Assembly: GCA_016839555.1 (NCBI GenBank)
Contig: JAEOUA010000011.1
Span: 62,001 to 126,000, forward strand
Length of the DNA: 64,000 nucleotides
From: Promethearchaeota archaeon
Lineage (GTDB): Archaea > Asgardarchaeota > Lokiarchaeia > Sigyniarchaeales > SOKP01
Reading direction: 5' to 3'
Under the pieces are notes generated by a model, which searched no databases, had not been told where the DNA came from, and worked only from the letters and a program-made list of their open reading frames with translations. Of this stretch, positions 26,846 through 35,509 are shown in pieces (within the stretch, counting starts at the first letter, position 1; each line of letters opens with the position of its first letter). The position numbers and the translations under genes are program-made.

Positions 26846-27256
26846 ATGACCCTCTTTAAAATAAATTATAGGTTGAGATCTATAAAAGATCCATTTAATT
26901 ATAGAGAAATAATCGAAAACATAGTATTAGACGAAAATACAGGTAAAGTCTTTTTAAAAGAATTCAAAAAAATTTTAAAAAACTTAGAATCTTTAAAAAT
27001 TGATAATAATATTAAAATTAAAAAACTGAAATATTTCCTGAAATCCTATAAATTAAAAGACATCAGTAATGAAACAAAAGAAATAATTATTAAGGCTCAT
27101 AGAAATATCGAAAATAAAAAAGGAGCTCTTAAGATTATAACAAATTTCAATTCAGATTTAAATCATATATCTAATAAAGATATATTTGATAAAGATTCAG
27201 AATTAAACTTTGATTCAAAAAGAATCCCTCTATTAATACCAGAAAAAATGCATTAA
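26846..27256 (+). CDS. Unknown 136-aa Lys/Asn-rich protein
   Basis: Not recognised. The protein is short, basic and predicted helical (IIENIVLDENTGKVF, then the helix FLKEFKKILKNLESLK and IKKLKYFLKSYKLK), with no cysteines and no membrane segment. A well-formed promoter at 26801-26816 makes it likely to be expressed. About 260 AT-rich bases without a gene follow before the next start. Confidence 0.6.
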   Translation: MTLFKINYRLRSIKDPFNYREIIENIVLDENTGKVFLKEFKKILKNLESLKIDNNIKIKKLKYFLKSYKLKDISNETKEIIIKAHRNIENKKGALKIITNFNSDLNHISNKDIFDKDSELNFDSKRIPLLIPEKMH

Positions 27257-27513
27257 AAATATAGATATGATTTTTTTATTTTTATCTAATTTTTAACTAA
27301 TTTCTATAATAATTATAGAAAATTCTTTTTCTATATTTTGATTAAATTATGATAAAATTAATTTAAGATCTGAATTTAATGAAAAATTAGATTAAATATT
27401 TAATTTATAGCATAATTTATAAAGAAAGGACTTTAAAAACTTCTTTTGAAAATAAATTTAAAATAGAAAAAATTTTTAAAAAATTATAAATAATTAATAA
27501 GAAGTGATTTTAT

Positions 27514-28338
27514 TTGAATAAAAAAGAAAAATATTTAATTGGTATAATTTCACCAACGATTATTGGTTTAATAATAACTCTTATTCTTTTTATTGCCAAT
27601 TTAGACCCAATAATTAAAACCATTAATGCATATGAAGGAACTTGGATTATAATAGTAATAATAATAATAAGAATAATTTTATTAGCCGGAATGAGTGCAT
27701 ATATGTTTAAGCAATGGTTTAACCAAGAGCATCAATATTTATCAGATATTCCTTTTTTATTTGCACTATTCTTTTTACTTGTAATCTTCGGAAAATCTTT
27801 TGACTTACTTTATAATCTGACATATTATTTTACTGATAGATTCACTTTTTTGATAATACTAAAGGTTCGTTTCTTAATAGGAGCATTAAGTCTTTCCCCT
27901 ATGTATTATCTGAGCATAGGAATGATATTGTTTTTCTTGTCTCTTTATGAAAAATATAAGAAACTAGATGATAAGAAAGTTTCAAACCAAATCCAATTAA
28001 TTACTCTATCAATTATAATTCTTTTGATATCAGCGCTAATTATAATTTTTTTAGATGATGAAACTAATAAGATAATTTTACCTGCAATAGTAATCCCATC
28101 ATTCTTAACCATTGTTTTGATATTTTACTTCGCTTATAAAAACAAAAGATTGTCGCAAGTAAATCCCTTAATTCTGGCAATTGGATTTTCTGCATATTTA
28201 ATTTCTCAAATAATTAGACCAATTTTTCAAATAATTTTTGGAAATGAGGTGCCATTCATCTTTTTTTCAGAATTACTAGACCTGATTATCTATTTTGTTA
28301 TTTTTATTGGTTTAATAAAAAAAATAGAATATGATTAA
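27514..28338 (+). CDS. Seven-TM membrane protein of unknown function
   Basis: The 274-residue protein has about seven hydrophobic helices and a loop of charged residues after the fifth (LYEKYKKLDDKKVSNQ). The start is TTG at 27514, with GTGAT placed eight bases upstream (AAGAAGTGATTTTA), so the TTG is credible. Its topology resembles the 7-TM protein at 17424-18161, though identity is not obvious by eye. No catalytic or ligand motif seen. A transporter or sensor role cannot be separated from sequence alone. Confidence 0.65.
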   Translation: MNKKEKYLIGIISPTIIGLIITLILFIANLDPIIKTINAYEGTWIIIVIIIIRIILLAGMSAYMFKQWFNQEHQYLSDIPFLFALFFLLVIFGKSFDLLYNLTYYFTDRFTFLIILKVRFLIGALSLSPMYYLSIGMILFFLSLYEKYKKLDDKKVSNQIQLITLSIIILLISALIIIFLDDETNKIILPAIVIPSFLTIVLIFYFAYKNKRLSQVNPLILAIGFSAYLISQIIRPIFQIIFGNEVPFIFFSELLDLIIYFVIFIGLIKKIEYD

Positions 28339-28400
28339 AAATTAAATCTAAATATAATAATTTTTATTTAGTAATTTTTTATCATTTGTTAATCAATAAT

Positions 28401-29567
28401 TTAATTTCTAATTCTTTTTTGTAAAACAATATGTTTTCTAATTGGTTTTGAATGGGGAAAAATAGTTTTAATTGCTTTATCATTATTGGACCATATGGTA
28501 GTACCTTCCACATAGGTAATTCCATTCAATCCTGTGATAATTCTTCCAATATTATTTAATGCTGAGAATATACCTCTCCCAGCGTATTCTTTTCGTATCA
28601 TAACCGTATCAACATTTGCATCTATCAGAGGTAAGTTTTGCCAGATCTGATATAAATTCGGTAAAGACCATATAAATCCCACTATTTCTCCGGTTTTGCT
28701 ATCGAACGCAAAAGGAGCCCATGTTACCACTTTTTCTAAATCGCAAGATTTCATAGATTTAATAAAAATTGGGTTATCGGTATAGTCTTGAGGATTAAAA
28801 TCTTTGGGAAGCTTGTAATGTGAGGGAGGCACCATTTCATATAAGTGAAAGAATTCTTCAAGTCGCTTCTCCCCTCCTGATGCGTCTGCAAGTATCGTAT
28901 GAAAAGTATGCTGTGCCATTTCCATCATCTCTTCTTTTCGATCTCTCATTTCTGATATAGTAAGGTATTTTATTTCGATATCCCTTAGGTATCTATCACC
29001 TTTTTTCCACTTATCTTGGGTAACATAAACACAGGTATACTTTGACTCAATTTTATATCCTAATCTCTTTAAATAGTTTAATTCCTTCAAATCGGGATGA
29101 TTATATGCTACACCAGACATCATTTTATGCTTAAATCCTTCGGTCTGAAATCCGATTCCTCCAATTATTTTCGGAAAATTGATTGGTCCCCGAATTTTTC
29201 TGATATGATGCTCTTTAATGTAGCGTTCACAATTTTCTATTAATATTCTACAAGATGTGAAATCTAAGGCATTAAGCCAGCCAAATGTTCCGCATTTTCT
29301 TCCATAACTTTTATATTCTGTATCTATTTGACAAACTACGATTCCCGTTATTTTTTTTCCTTTTTTTGTAATAAATACTTTAATTTTGTAATCTTCTTCA
29401 TTAAATTTCTTTTGTAAATAATTAAGAAGATGAAAAATTACTTTTTTTTTTAATTTGTCCATTGGTACATAGAGTAATTCTTTGAAAGCACATCGTATTT
29501 GGCTAATATTTTTAGTATCAAAAACCTTAATAGAATAACTGATTTCTTCAACTATTTGTTGTGTCAT
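28401..29567 (-). CDS. GNAT-superfamily protein of the YghO-like type
   Basis: The 388-residue protein contains CGTFGWLNALDF, GPINFPKIIGGIGFQTEGF and a conserved MMSGVAYNHPDLKELNYLKRLGYK block. These fit a widespread GNAT-related family (pattern FGW..a.dd, then GP.NFs.....G.L.eGf) often labelled N-acetyltransferase. The C-terminal half has a second GNAT-like core (KTGEIVGFIWSLPN, then VMIRKEYAGRGIFSALNN, which reads as the R/Q-x-x-G-x-G/A CoA loop). So it is probably a tandem GNAT enzyme. The acceptor is unknown. It has its own promoter at 29616-29631. Confidence 0.78.
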   Translation of the reverse strand: MTQQIVEEISYSIKVFDTKNISQIRCAFKELLYVPMDKLKKKVIFHLLNYLQKKFNEEDYKIKVFITKKGKKITGIVVCQIDTEYKSYGRKCGTFGWLNALDFTSCRILIENCERYIKEHHIRKIRGPINFPKIIGGIGFQTEGFKHKMMSGVAYNHPDLKELNYLKRLGYKIESKYTCVYVTQDKWKKGDRYLRDIEIKYLTISEMRDRKEEMMEMAQHTFHTILADASGGEKRLEEFFHLYEMVPPSHYKLPKDFNPQDYTDNPIFIKSMKSCDLEKVVTWAPFAFDSKTGEIVGFIWSLPNLYQIWQNLPLIDANVDTVMIRKEYAGRGIFSALNNIGRIITGLNGITYVEGTTIWSNNDKAIKTIFPHSKPIRKHIVLQKRIRN

Positions 29568-29615
29568 TTAAAATCATTTTATATTTTATAAATTTGGAGA
29601 AAAAATTTTACATTC

Positions 29616-29631
29616 ATATTTAAAGAAAAAA
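29616..29631 (-). promoter_or_regulatory. T-tract/TATA promoter of the YghO-like gene
   Basis: On the minus strand TTTTTTCTTTAAATAT, about 49 bases before the ATG at 29567. Confidence 0.65.
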
Positions 29632-29698
29632 TTTTAAAAATTTTTTATTTAAAAAAGAGTAAAAATTTGGAAAAATAGACAAAAATCATTATTTCAGA

Positions 29699-29714
29699 TT
29701 TTTTCTTTAAATAT
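29699..29714 (+). promoter_or_regulatory. T-tract/TATA promoter of the PP-loop gene
   Basis: TTTTTTCTTTAAATAT, about 45 bases before the ATG at 29760. Confidence 0.65.
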
Positions 29715-29759
29715 ACTTAAGAATAAAAACCATAAAAATAATAATATTAAGATAGGATT

Positions 29760-30914
29760 ATGAGAGAAATTAATCATTTCTGTCAAAATTGCATTTTACC
29801 AAATGGATTTCTGGATATTATATTGAATGAGGAAAGAATATGCAATTTTTGTAGAGATCCTCATTATAAAAATTCTAATTGGTCTAAAACACAACCCACA
29901 GCAAAATTAAGAGACTTTGCAATCCAAAATTGGCAAAGAACGATTCAAAATGTAAGAAATAAAAATATTGGTAAAAAATATGATTGTGTTTTAGGATATT
30001 CGGGAGGAAAAGACTCCACTGCATTATTAGATATGCTTATTAATGAGCTCGATTTGAAACCGCTGGCAATTACGGTTGATACAGGACAGTTAACACAAAT
30101 AGCTAAAGAAAACATAAAGAAAACCCTTAATACTTTACATTATTCTGCTCATCATCTTTTTATTGAAAGGGCAAAAAAAACTTTTTCTAAATTATATGAA
30201 TACCTTTTTCTAAATCATCATTCCAATGAAAAAATCCTAACAGGAAAGATATGTGATTATTGTTCTGATCTTATTCATTCCTTACTTACTAAAGAAGCCA
30301 TGAAAAGGAGTATACCTCTTGTTATTCTTGGTTACTCCCCTGATCAGATAAAAAGATATTTTTATGAAATCCCGAAAAGTGAAATTAAAAATCAATGGTA
30401 CCCTAATTTTATTCTAAAAACTCCATTTACCGATGACGATCGAGAATTTTTTCTTAATGTAAAGGATATTGATGATGATAGGGTCCCAAGAATCTTACTA
30501 CCTTATCATGTTATTTCCTATAAAGAAGATAAAATTATAGAAAAAGTCAATTCGAGAAATTTAATTGAGAAAGGAAAAGCTGATCCAATATTAACAAATT
30601 GCCATGTAGTAAAAGCTGCATTAATGTATGATCTTTATCGATATGGAGGTTTATCATATGCTCTACAATATGCTGAATTAGTAAGACAGGAATCTAATGA
30701 AGAGAGACGAAAAAAATCTCGTAAAAAATGGTTAAGATTATATAAAAATGTAGCAAAATCAATATTGCAAGGAAACTTTGATAAAAAAGGAATAGAGAAC
30801 TTTTTTAATCAGATTAATATTTCTAAAACTGAATTAATTCAAGTGATTAGAAATCAATTAGAAAAAGACCCAAATAAAGACTTGATTTTAGAGAATATCA
30901 ATTTGCTCAAATAA
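29760..30914 (+). CDS. PP-loop ATP pyrophosphatase (N-acetyl-sugar amidotransferase-like)
   Basis: The 384-residue protein starts with a zinc site FCQNCILP..ICNFCRD, followed by the PP-loop SGGKDST in the strand YDCVLGYSGGKDSTALLD, then ITVDTG, and a second cysteine pair CDYCSD near residue 165. This order (two CxxC pairs, then SGGKDS) matches the ExsB/WbpG-like PP-loop family, which adenylates a substrate for amidation or thiolation. Targets in that family include bacterial N-acetyl sugars and tRNA bases. No glycosyl or glutaminase gene is adjacent, so the substrate is open. Confidence 0.83.
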   Translation: MREINHFCQNCILPNGFLDIILNEERICNFCRDPHYKNSNWSKTQPTAKLRDFAIQNWQRTIQNVRNKNIGKKYDCVLGYSGGKDSTALLDMLINELDLKPLAITVDTGQLTQIAKENIKKTLNTLHYSAHHLFIERAKKTFSKLYEYLFLNHHSNEKILTGKICDYCSDLIHSLLTKEAMKRSIPLVILGYSPDQIKRYFYEIPKSEIKNQWYPNFILKTPFTDDDREFFLNVKDIDDDRVPRILLPYHVISYKEDKIIEKVNSRNLIEKGKADPILTNCHVVKAALMYDLYRYGGLSYALQYAELVRQESNEERRKKSRKKWLRLYKNVAKSILQGNFDKKGIENFFNQINISKTELIQVIRNQLEKDPNKDLILENINLLK

Positions 30915-30984
30915 AAAATTTGTCTTCTCTATTTATATTACTTCAAATTTTTCAAATTTAGACATTTTTAAGAAATTTAAAAAC

Positions 30985-31701
30985 TCAAATTCTATCTTCA
31001 ATGGCAGTATTAAAAATTCTTTTCAAATCCTTATTGTAATATTTATTCTTTTTCCAATCTTGTTCGGTTAAAAAGAATTTTCCAAAGGGATTCAAGGTTT
31101 TTTCTTCACCGATGGTAGTTATACCGAGATGTCCTGCTAATATTAGAAAATTCTCCGAAAGTAAGGGATTATAGATAATTTTATTTTTAATATTACTAAA
31201 TAAAAGCTCTTGGTCTCCACCCAGAAGATTTGATCGTCCTATACTTCTTCTAAATATGAGATCTCCTGTAAAGATGATACCATCATAATTATTCCCCCTA
31301 AAAGTTCGAATATCATTAGAGTAAAGGCTAATTCCGCCCGGACTGTGTCCAGCTGTTTCTAAAACAGTTAATTTAAAATCTTTATTTCTTAGAACATCTC
31401 CTTCTTTTAACCATTGATCAGCTTTTTTAAAAATAATATGTTGAAATGCATGTTTATTGTAGAGAAGCGGGATATCAAAATAATTTTTAAGAAATTTATA
31501 TGCTCCAGTATGATCCGGATGTGCATGAGTCAGGATAATACCTATCGGGTGCGCATTTAAATCATCAATTGTTTTTATAATGAGATCTTCTTCGGCTCCA
31601 GGGTCTATTATGTATATCTCATTAGTATTTTTCGAACCAACTAAATAGCAATTACAACCATATGAGCCAACAATTAATTTTTCAAGAATATAGTGGGCCA
31701 T
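30985..31701 (-). CDS. Metallo-beta-lactamase-fold hydrolase (glyoxalase II-like)
   Basis: The 238-residue protein has the MBL metal motifs in order: THAHPDH in ILTHAHPDHTGAY, the His in TAGHSPGGISLY, the bridging Asp in IIFTGDLIF, and a final His in LILAGHLG (usually PGHGP). IYIIDPG near residue 30 is the usual first strand. Glyoxalase-II-like proteins cleave thioesters, and others act on phosphodiesters or sulfur compounds. It lies 50 bp after the RPA gene and could be read from the same transcript. Confidence 0.9.
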   Translation of the reverse strand: MAHYILEKLIVGSYGCNCYLVGSKNTNEIYIIDPGAEEDLIIKTIDDLNAHPIGIILTHAHPDHTGAYKFLKNYFDIPLLYNKHAFQHIIFKKADQWLKEGDVLRNKDFKLTVLETAGHSPGGISLYSNDIRTFRGNNYDGIIFTGDLIFRRSIGRSNLLGGDQELLFSNIKNKIIYNPLLSENFLILAGHLGITTIGEEKTLNPFGKFFLTEQDWKKNKYYNKDLKRIFNTAIEDRI

Positions 31702-31750
31702 TAGTTATACTTATGATCTTTCTAATTAAATAAAATAAAGAATAAATATA

Positions 31751-32695
31751 TTATAATATTTCTAAGATTGATTTTTTGGTAAAATGAATTTCTTTTTGGT
31801 TTGAATATTCATTTTCTTTTATAAAAACATTGAGAAGCTTTACAGCCATTCCTTTTTCGATTATCTTTAAAATATCAATTGCTTTCATATCCCATACATT
31901 TACTTCGATTGAACCTGTTTTGTCAGTTAATCCTAATTTTAGAAGAAACGATTTTTCACCATTATTTTTTGTAAATTCCTTTAATTCATAGCCGTTGATA
32001 AAGCCTGACGCAGATGTGATAAATCCGTCTGTCTTTAACAAATCCTTTATTTTTAGACTTACATTCTTCTTATTTTTATGTTGATATTGATATTCTGAGA
32101 GATCTAAATTCTCAATATTAACATCTTTAAGTTGGGAGCTAATCTTTTTAGGGATATCATCTGGCTCTAGAATAATTTTACTTTTTTTAGAAACATGGAC
32201 TTCAATTTTTTCATTTAATCCTATTTTTGAGTATCCATTGATAATACGTATGATTTTTCCTTTTGAAAAGAAATCTGATTTCATAATTTTGGATGGTTCA
32301 TTCCATAAAACAATTTTTATCATTCCAGTTGCATCAGCAAGTAAGAATGAACCCATAATTCCAGGAGTACCATCTTTTCTTACAAATTCTTTCAATGGAA
32401 ATATATCAATAATTTTTCCTAGTAGGACAAGATTCGTCATATTTTCTTTGATTTCAGCAATATCTATTAAAAACTCATTATAGTCAATTTCTTGTCCAAT
32501 TTCTTCATAAACCTCTTGATCTATATCAGGGGAAAGGATTTGGATTCCGTTTTCTTTAGCTATCAAAAATAATGCTCCTTGTTTGGTAATAAATCCGTGA
32601 AACTCTCGTTCTTTTTTTTCTATTTCTTCTTTTAACTCTTCTTCTGAAAAACCAATCTTTAATAAATAGTTATATACCTCTTGAATCTCGCTCAT
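31751..32695 (-). CDS. rpa: Replication protein A-like single-strand DNA-binding protein
   Basis: The 314-residue protein has two OB-fold units of the archaeal RPA type. The first is TNLVLLGKIIDIFPLKEF, GIMGSFLLADATGMIKIVLW then GKIIRIINGYSK (about residues 95-175). The second is DGFITSASGFINGYELKEF, SFLLKLGLTDKTGSIEVNVW then GMAVKLLNVFIKE (about 225-305). The N-terminal 60 residues form a helical leader (EVYNYLLKIGFSEEELKEEI), as in other archaeal RPAs. There is no zinc finger. It protects single-stranded DNA in replication and recombination. Its start overlaps the preceding 208-aa gene by 26 bp, so translation is coupled. Confidence 0.9.
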   Translation of the reverse strand: MSEIQEVYNYLLKIGFSEEELKEEIEKKEREFHGFITKQGALFLIAKENGIQILSPDIDQEVYEEIGQEIDYNEFLIDIAEIKENMTNLVLLGKIIDIFPLKEFVRKDGTPGIMGSFLLADATGMIKIVLWNEPSKIMKSDFFSKGKIIRIINGYSKIGLNEKIEVHVSKKSKIILEPDDIPKKISSQLKDVNIENLDLSEYQYQHKNKKNVSLKIKDLLKTDGFITSASGFINGYELKEFTKNNGEKSFLLKLGLTDKTGSIEVNVWDMKAIDILKIIEKGMAVKLLNVFIKENEYSNQKEIHFTKKSILEIL

Positions 32696-33296
32696 TCTTA
32701 CTCAATACCCCTGTTTCAATCATTTTATTTTTAGTCTTATAAAAAGCATATGCGGAACAATTAGTAATAGCTCGAATATTTTCTACCAGGATTTTATTTT
32801 TGAAATGTGAATCATTTAAGTCTGTTATATATAATGTAAGTGCTAATTGGGTAGAGATTGTTGGCCAAAAATTTGCTTTAGTGAAAAAAACATGAAGGGA
32901 ATTGAGATTGATTTTAGCTCGATTATAATTAAAAAGCGGAGCAATCTTGTAAATCTTATGAAGATATACTTTCAATTTGTTATATAATAATGGTTTTCTA
33001 TGTTCCCAAGGAAATTTATATGATTTCAAAAAAGATGCATAAAAATACAAATTTCTAAGTGTTTTATTAATAATATTAGAAGTTAAAGGTTGGGAAATAG
33101 ATACTTTTTCTGAAATAGTAATTATTTTTTGAATTGGTAATGTTGATAATATATTTAAACTGCCTCGTGGAAAACAAATAGAGAAGTTTCTAAATAATAC
33201 ATTTAGAATGTTAGTTCTAATTTCTTTAAGACATAAATTATAGCTTAAAGGATTTGCAGTTTTATCTTTAAATATAACTGTAAAAGTATTTGCCAT
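32670..33296 (-). CDS. Unknown 208-aa helical protein translationally coupled to RPA
   Basis: Not firmly recognised. The protein is basic and mostly helical. The C-terminal part (WPTISTQLALTLYITDL, then ENIRAITNCSAYAFYKTKN) has the look of a cyclin repeat as in TFB, where a helix of small residues precedes a DNA-contacting helix, but the N-terminal zinc ribbon is missing. It might be a TFB-like or RPA-associated protein. The 26-bp overlap with rpa and the shared strand say it acts with RPA expression. A TATA-like ATTTAAATAAAAAA element (minus strand partner at 33347-33360) lies upstream. Confidence 0.6.
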   Translation of the reverse strand: MANTFTVIFKDKTANPLSYNLCLKEIRTNILNVLFRNFSICFPRGSLNILSTLPIQKIITISEKVSISQPLTSNIINKTLRNLYFYASFLKSYKFPWEHRKPLLYNKLKVYLHKIYKIAPLFNYNRAKINLNSLHVFFTKANFWPTISTQLALTLYITDLNDSHFKNKILVENIRAITNCSAYAFYKTKNKMIETGVLSKNERDSRGI

Positions 33297-33402
33297 TTTT
33301 CATTTTATCTTTTTTTTAGATTCTTAAAAGAGAATCTATTGACTCTATTTAAATAAAAAATGAAATTAAAAATGGACTCCGTGGTGAATTTTTAAAACTA
33401 TT

Positions 33403-34500
33403 TTAAAAGATCATATCTAAGGTCTTTTGGATAGTTTTTGGACGGTTTAATTCATATTGAAAATATTTTAAGGCGTTATAAAAGTTAGAAATCAAAATTT
33501 CGGTGTTCTTAGAAACTCTTTCCTTGTTTAAATTATGCTCTTTACATAATAAATAGAAGAGGCGCCTCTTATCAGGGGGATTCCAAAATATATCTTTGTC
33601 AAAAAAATCTAAGACTTCGGGTAAGAGAAATAATTTCCGAATTTTTAAAATTATTTTAGCATCAAGCTGAGAAAAATTATACTCGTCTTTTTTATGTTTA
33701 ATAATATTTTCCACATTTTCATATTGCTTTATTAGTTTCAATGCCGTCTTAGGACCAATATTTTTAATTCCTTCGAAGTAATCGGTTTTTAACAAAATTG
33801 CTAAATCAACTAGTTGAAATTGGTTTATATCCATTGTGGTTAAATTTTGCTGGAGATCAATAGCTAATGGGGTAATCTTCTGATATATCCATCGTCCCTG
33901 AATCTTCCTTCGCAAAGATTTTGAAAGGTTTTGTAATAGTTGAGGGCATCCGAACAATAAAGAATCAAAATCTTGGGAGTTGGAATAATCAGCAAAATTG
34001 TTTTTCACTATTGAAGCACATTGCGATTCGGCAGATGCCGGAGAGTCTATTACAGGAACTCCGATTGCTCTAAGTAATTCTTTTGATTCTTGGATTATAT
34101 TCGGCCATAAATATTCCTTTGAAAGGGCAATTCTTCTCGCTAATATGAAATTTTTACTATTAAGCGCATTTTTATATCGTTTTTGAGTGATACGAAAATC
34201 ATTTAATTGATTCTTGGTAATCACGCGCTTAAGTTCAGAGACCCTTCCATCGAAACAAAAGATGGGGAAAATATTTTTTGAATACAAAAATTTTACTCGA
34301 TATAACAGCCCATATAGATGGGAGATTGGTCTCTGCGTTCTATCAAGAATGAGATCGCTATGAAAAATCGTAGGGTTCTTATGACTAAAATGCAGTAAAC
34401 TCATAATAATATTGGGGGCGTCAACTGCGATGATGGAACCCTTTAATTCCGCAAGAGTTCTTTCTCTCCTCTGAATAATCGGATTTAATTTTACACCCAT
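33403..34500 (-). CDS. fen: Flap endonuclease FEN-1
   Basis: The 365-residue structure-specific nuclease removes 5' flaps during Okazaki-fragment maturation and repair. It starts with MGVKLNPII, as the family does. Metal-site residues are visible: Asp27 (AVDAPN), Asp84 (FCFDGR), Glu158 (in SPASAESQCAS), Asp177 and Asp179 (SQDFDSLLFG) and the Asp in LLKTDYFEGI, followed by the helix-hairpin-helix NIGPKTALKL. One residue differs: the first Glu of the usual E-x-E pair is Ser156. The C terminus QKTLDMIF (358-365) is a PCNA-interacting motif. It lies upstream of the 208-aa/rpa pair on the same strand. Confidence 0.95.
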   Translation of the reverse strand: MGVKLNPIIQRRERTLAELKGSIIAVDAPNIIMSLLHFSHKNPTIFHSDLILDRTQRPISHLYGLLYRVKFLYSKNIFPIFCFDGRVSELKRVITKNQLNDFRITQKRYKNALNSKNFILARRIALSKEYLWPNIIQESKELLRAIGVPVIDSPASAESQCASIVKNNFADYSNSQDFDSLLFGCPQLLQNLSKSLRRKIQGRWIYQKITPLAIDLQQNLTTMDINQFQLVDLAILLKTDYFEGIKNIGPKTALKLIKQYENVENIIKHKKDEYNFSQLDAKIILKIRKLFLLPEVLDFFDKDIFWNPPDKRRLFYLLCKEHNLNKERVSKNTEILISNFYNALKYFQYELNRPKTIQKTLDMIF

Positions 34501-34550
34501 AATGTCATCAAATTATCCAAGCTATTAAATAAGTTATTATGAAGAGTATT

Positions 34551-34775
34551 TCAGATACGAATGCTAAAATATTCAAGACCTGTATGCACGCCACATACTA
34601 TTAGTAAAATAATAGATATAATAATTACATAAAACATATTATGGCGTCGGAATCGAGGCATCACTAATAGTCCAATGAGCCCCACAATTAAGCCCAATAA
34701 TCCGAGTATAGAGCCCAAAGCAATCAGGAATTCTACTCCCTCCATCATATCGCCAATATAATCTAATAATACCAT
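34551..34775 (-). CDS. Small two-TM membrane protein
   Basis: 74 residues with two hydrophobic helices (LIALGSILGLLGLIVGLIGLL and FYVIIISIILLIVCG) joined by a basic loop (PRFRRHN). No family recognised. A TATA-like ATTTAAATAAAAAAT lies about 22-35 bases upstream, which would give a nearly leaderless transcript. It is located between FEN-1 and a zinc-ribbon protein. Confidence 0.55.
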   Translation of the reverse strand: MVLLDYIGDMMEGVEFLIALGSILGLLGLIVGLIGLLVMPRFRRHNMFYVIIISIILLIVCGVHTGLEYFSIRI

Positions 34776-34842
34776 AATGAATCTATTTAATGAAATTATT
34801 TAAATAAAAAATCTTGACAGAATTAGAAAAAAGAAACTATCC

Positions 34843-35064
34843 TTATATTCCCCACAATTCTTTCATGATGCTAATAATCATCATAATATTATTAATGGAA
34901 AGGATGGATTCATCCTTATAGTACTCAAAATCAGCTTTTTCAAACTCATTGTGGCAATGTGGACACTCAAAGGTATCGCCATAATCTATAATTTTAGTCA
35001 TACCGCAATAGGGGCAGTGATATTGTTTCTTTGGTTTTTCATTTAGGTGATTAAATAGTTCCAT
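34843..35064 (-). CDS. Small zinc-ribbon protein
   Basis: A 73-residue protein with a four-cysteine ribbon, YHCPYCGMTK and FECPHCHNEFE, spaced like the archaeal transcription or ribosome-linked ribbons. The C-terminal half is hydrophobic (SINNIMMIISIMKEL) and could be a helix for binding a partner. ATTTAAACAAAAAGA (35089-35103) lies 25 bases upstream, so it is probably leaderless. Confidence 0.68.
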   Translation of the reverse strand: MELFNHLNEKPKKQYHCPYCGMTKIIDYGDTFECPHCHNEFEKADFEYYKDESILSINNIMMIISIMKELWGI

Positions 35065-35130
35065 CTGATCTTGTATATGACCAATCCTATTTAAACAAAA
35101 AGATTACAATCTCATTAAAATGTGAAACTA

Positions 35131-35145
35131 TTTTTTCTTTAAATA
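35131..35145 (+). promoter_or_regulatory. T-tract/TATA promoter of the gene at 35192
   Basis: TTTTTTCTTTAAATA, about 46 bases before the ATG. Confidence 0.6.
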
Positions 35146-35191
35146 AAAAGGCAAGATATTGTGCTTAACTAAATAAATTACCTTCTAAACT

Positions 35192-35509
35192 ATGAGAGAA
35201 TTGGAAGAAATTGGAGATTGCCCCCAATGCGGGTGCACGTTGATGATGTATAAAACTTCCAACTATAAGCGATTCGTAAAGTGCGAGGTATGTGGGAACT
35301 CCTATCCTGTACCTAAGAGTGGAAGCATTCATTCCTCAGCACTGTTATGTCCCCTCCGCAAATATCCGATATTGATCATTCAAAAAGAAAATTCCAAAGC
35401 GTATTTCTGGACGGATCGACCATGTTTCAGCTGTACGCATTATGATAAATGCCAAGAAGTTACATCATTAATCCAAGAATTTAGTCAATTAGAGGTGTAT
35501 GGCTATTAA
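35192..35509 (+). CDS. Topoisomerase-type zinc-finger protein
   Basis: 105 residues. The first ribbon, GDCPQCGCTLMMYKTSNYKR then CEVCGNSYPVP, is a type IA topoisomerase C-terminal zinc finger (G.CP.CG..L........F..C..YP pattern). A second cysteine set (CFSCTHYDKC) follows. There is no topoisomerase core, so this is a stand-alone finger protein, as is known in archaea. It probably binds single-stranded nucleic acid. Its end overlaps the next gene by 11 bp, so the two are translated together. Confidence 0.75.
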   Translation: MRELEEIGDCPQCGCTLMMYKTSNYKRFVKCEVCGNSYPVPKSGSIHSSALLCPLRKYPILIIQKENSKAYFWTDRPCFSCTHYDKCQEVTSLIQEFSQLEVYGY

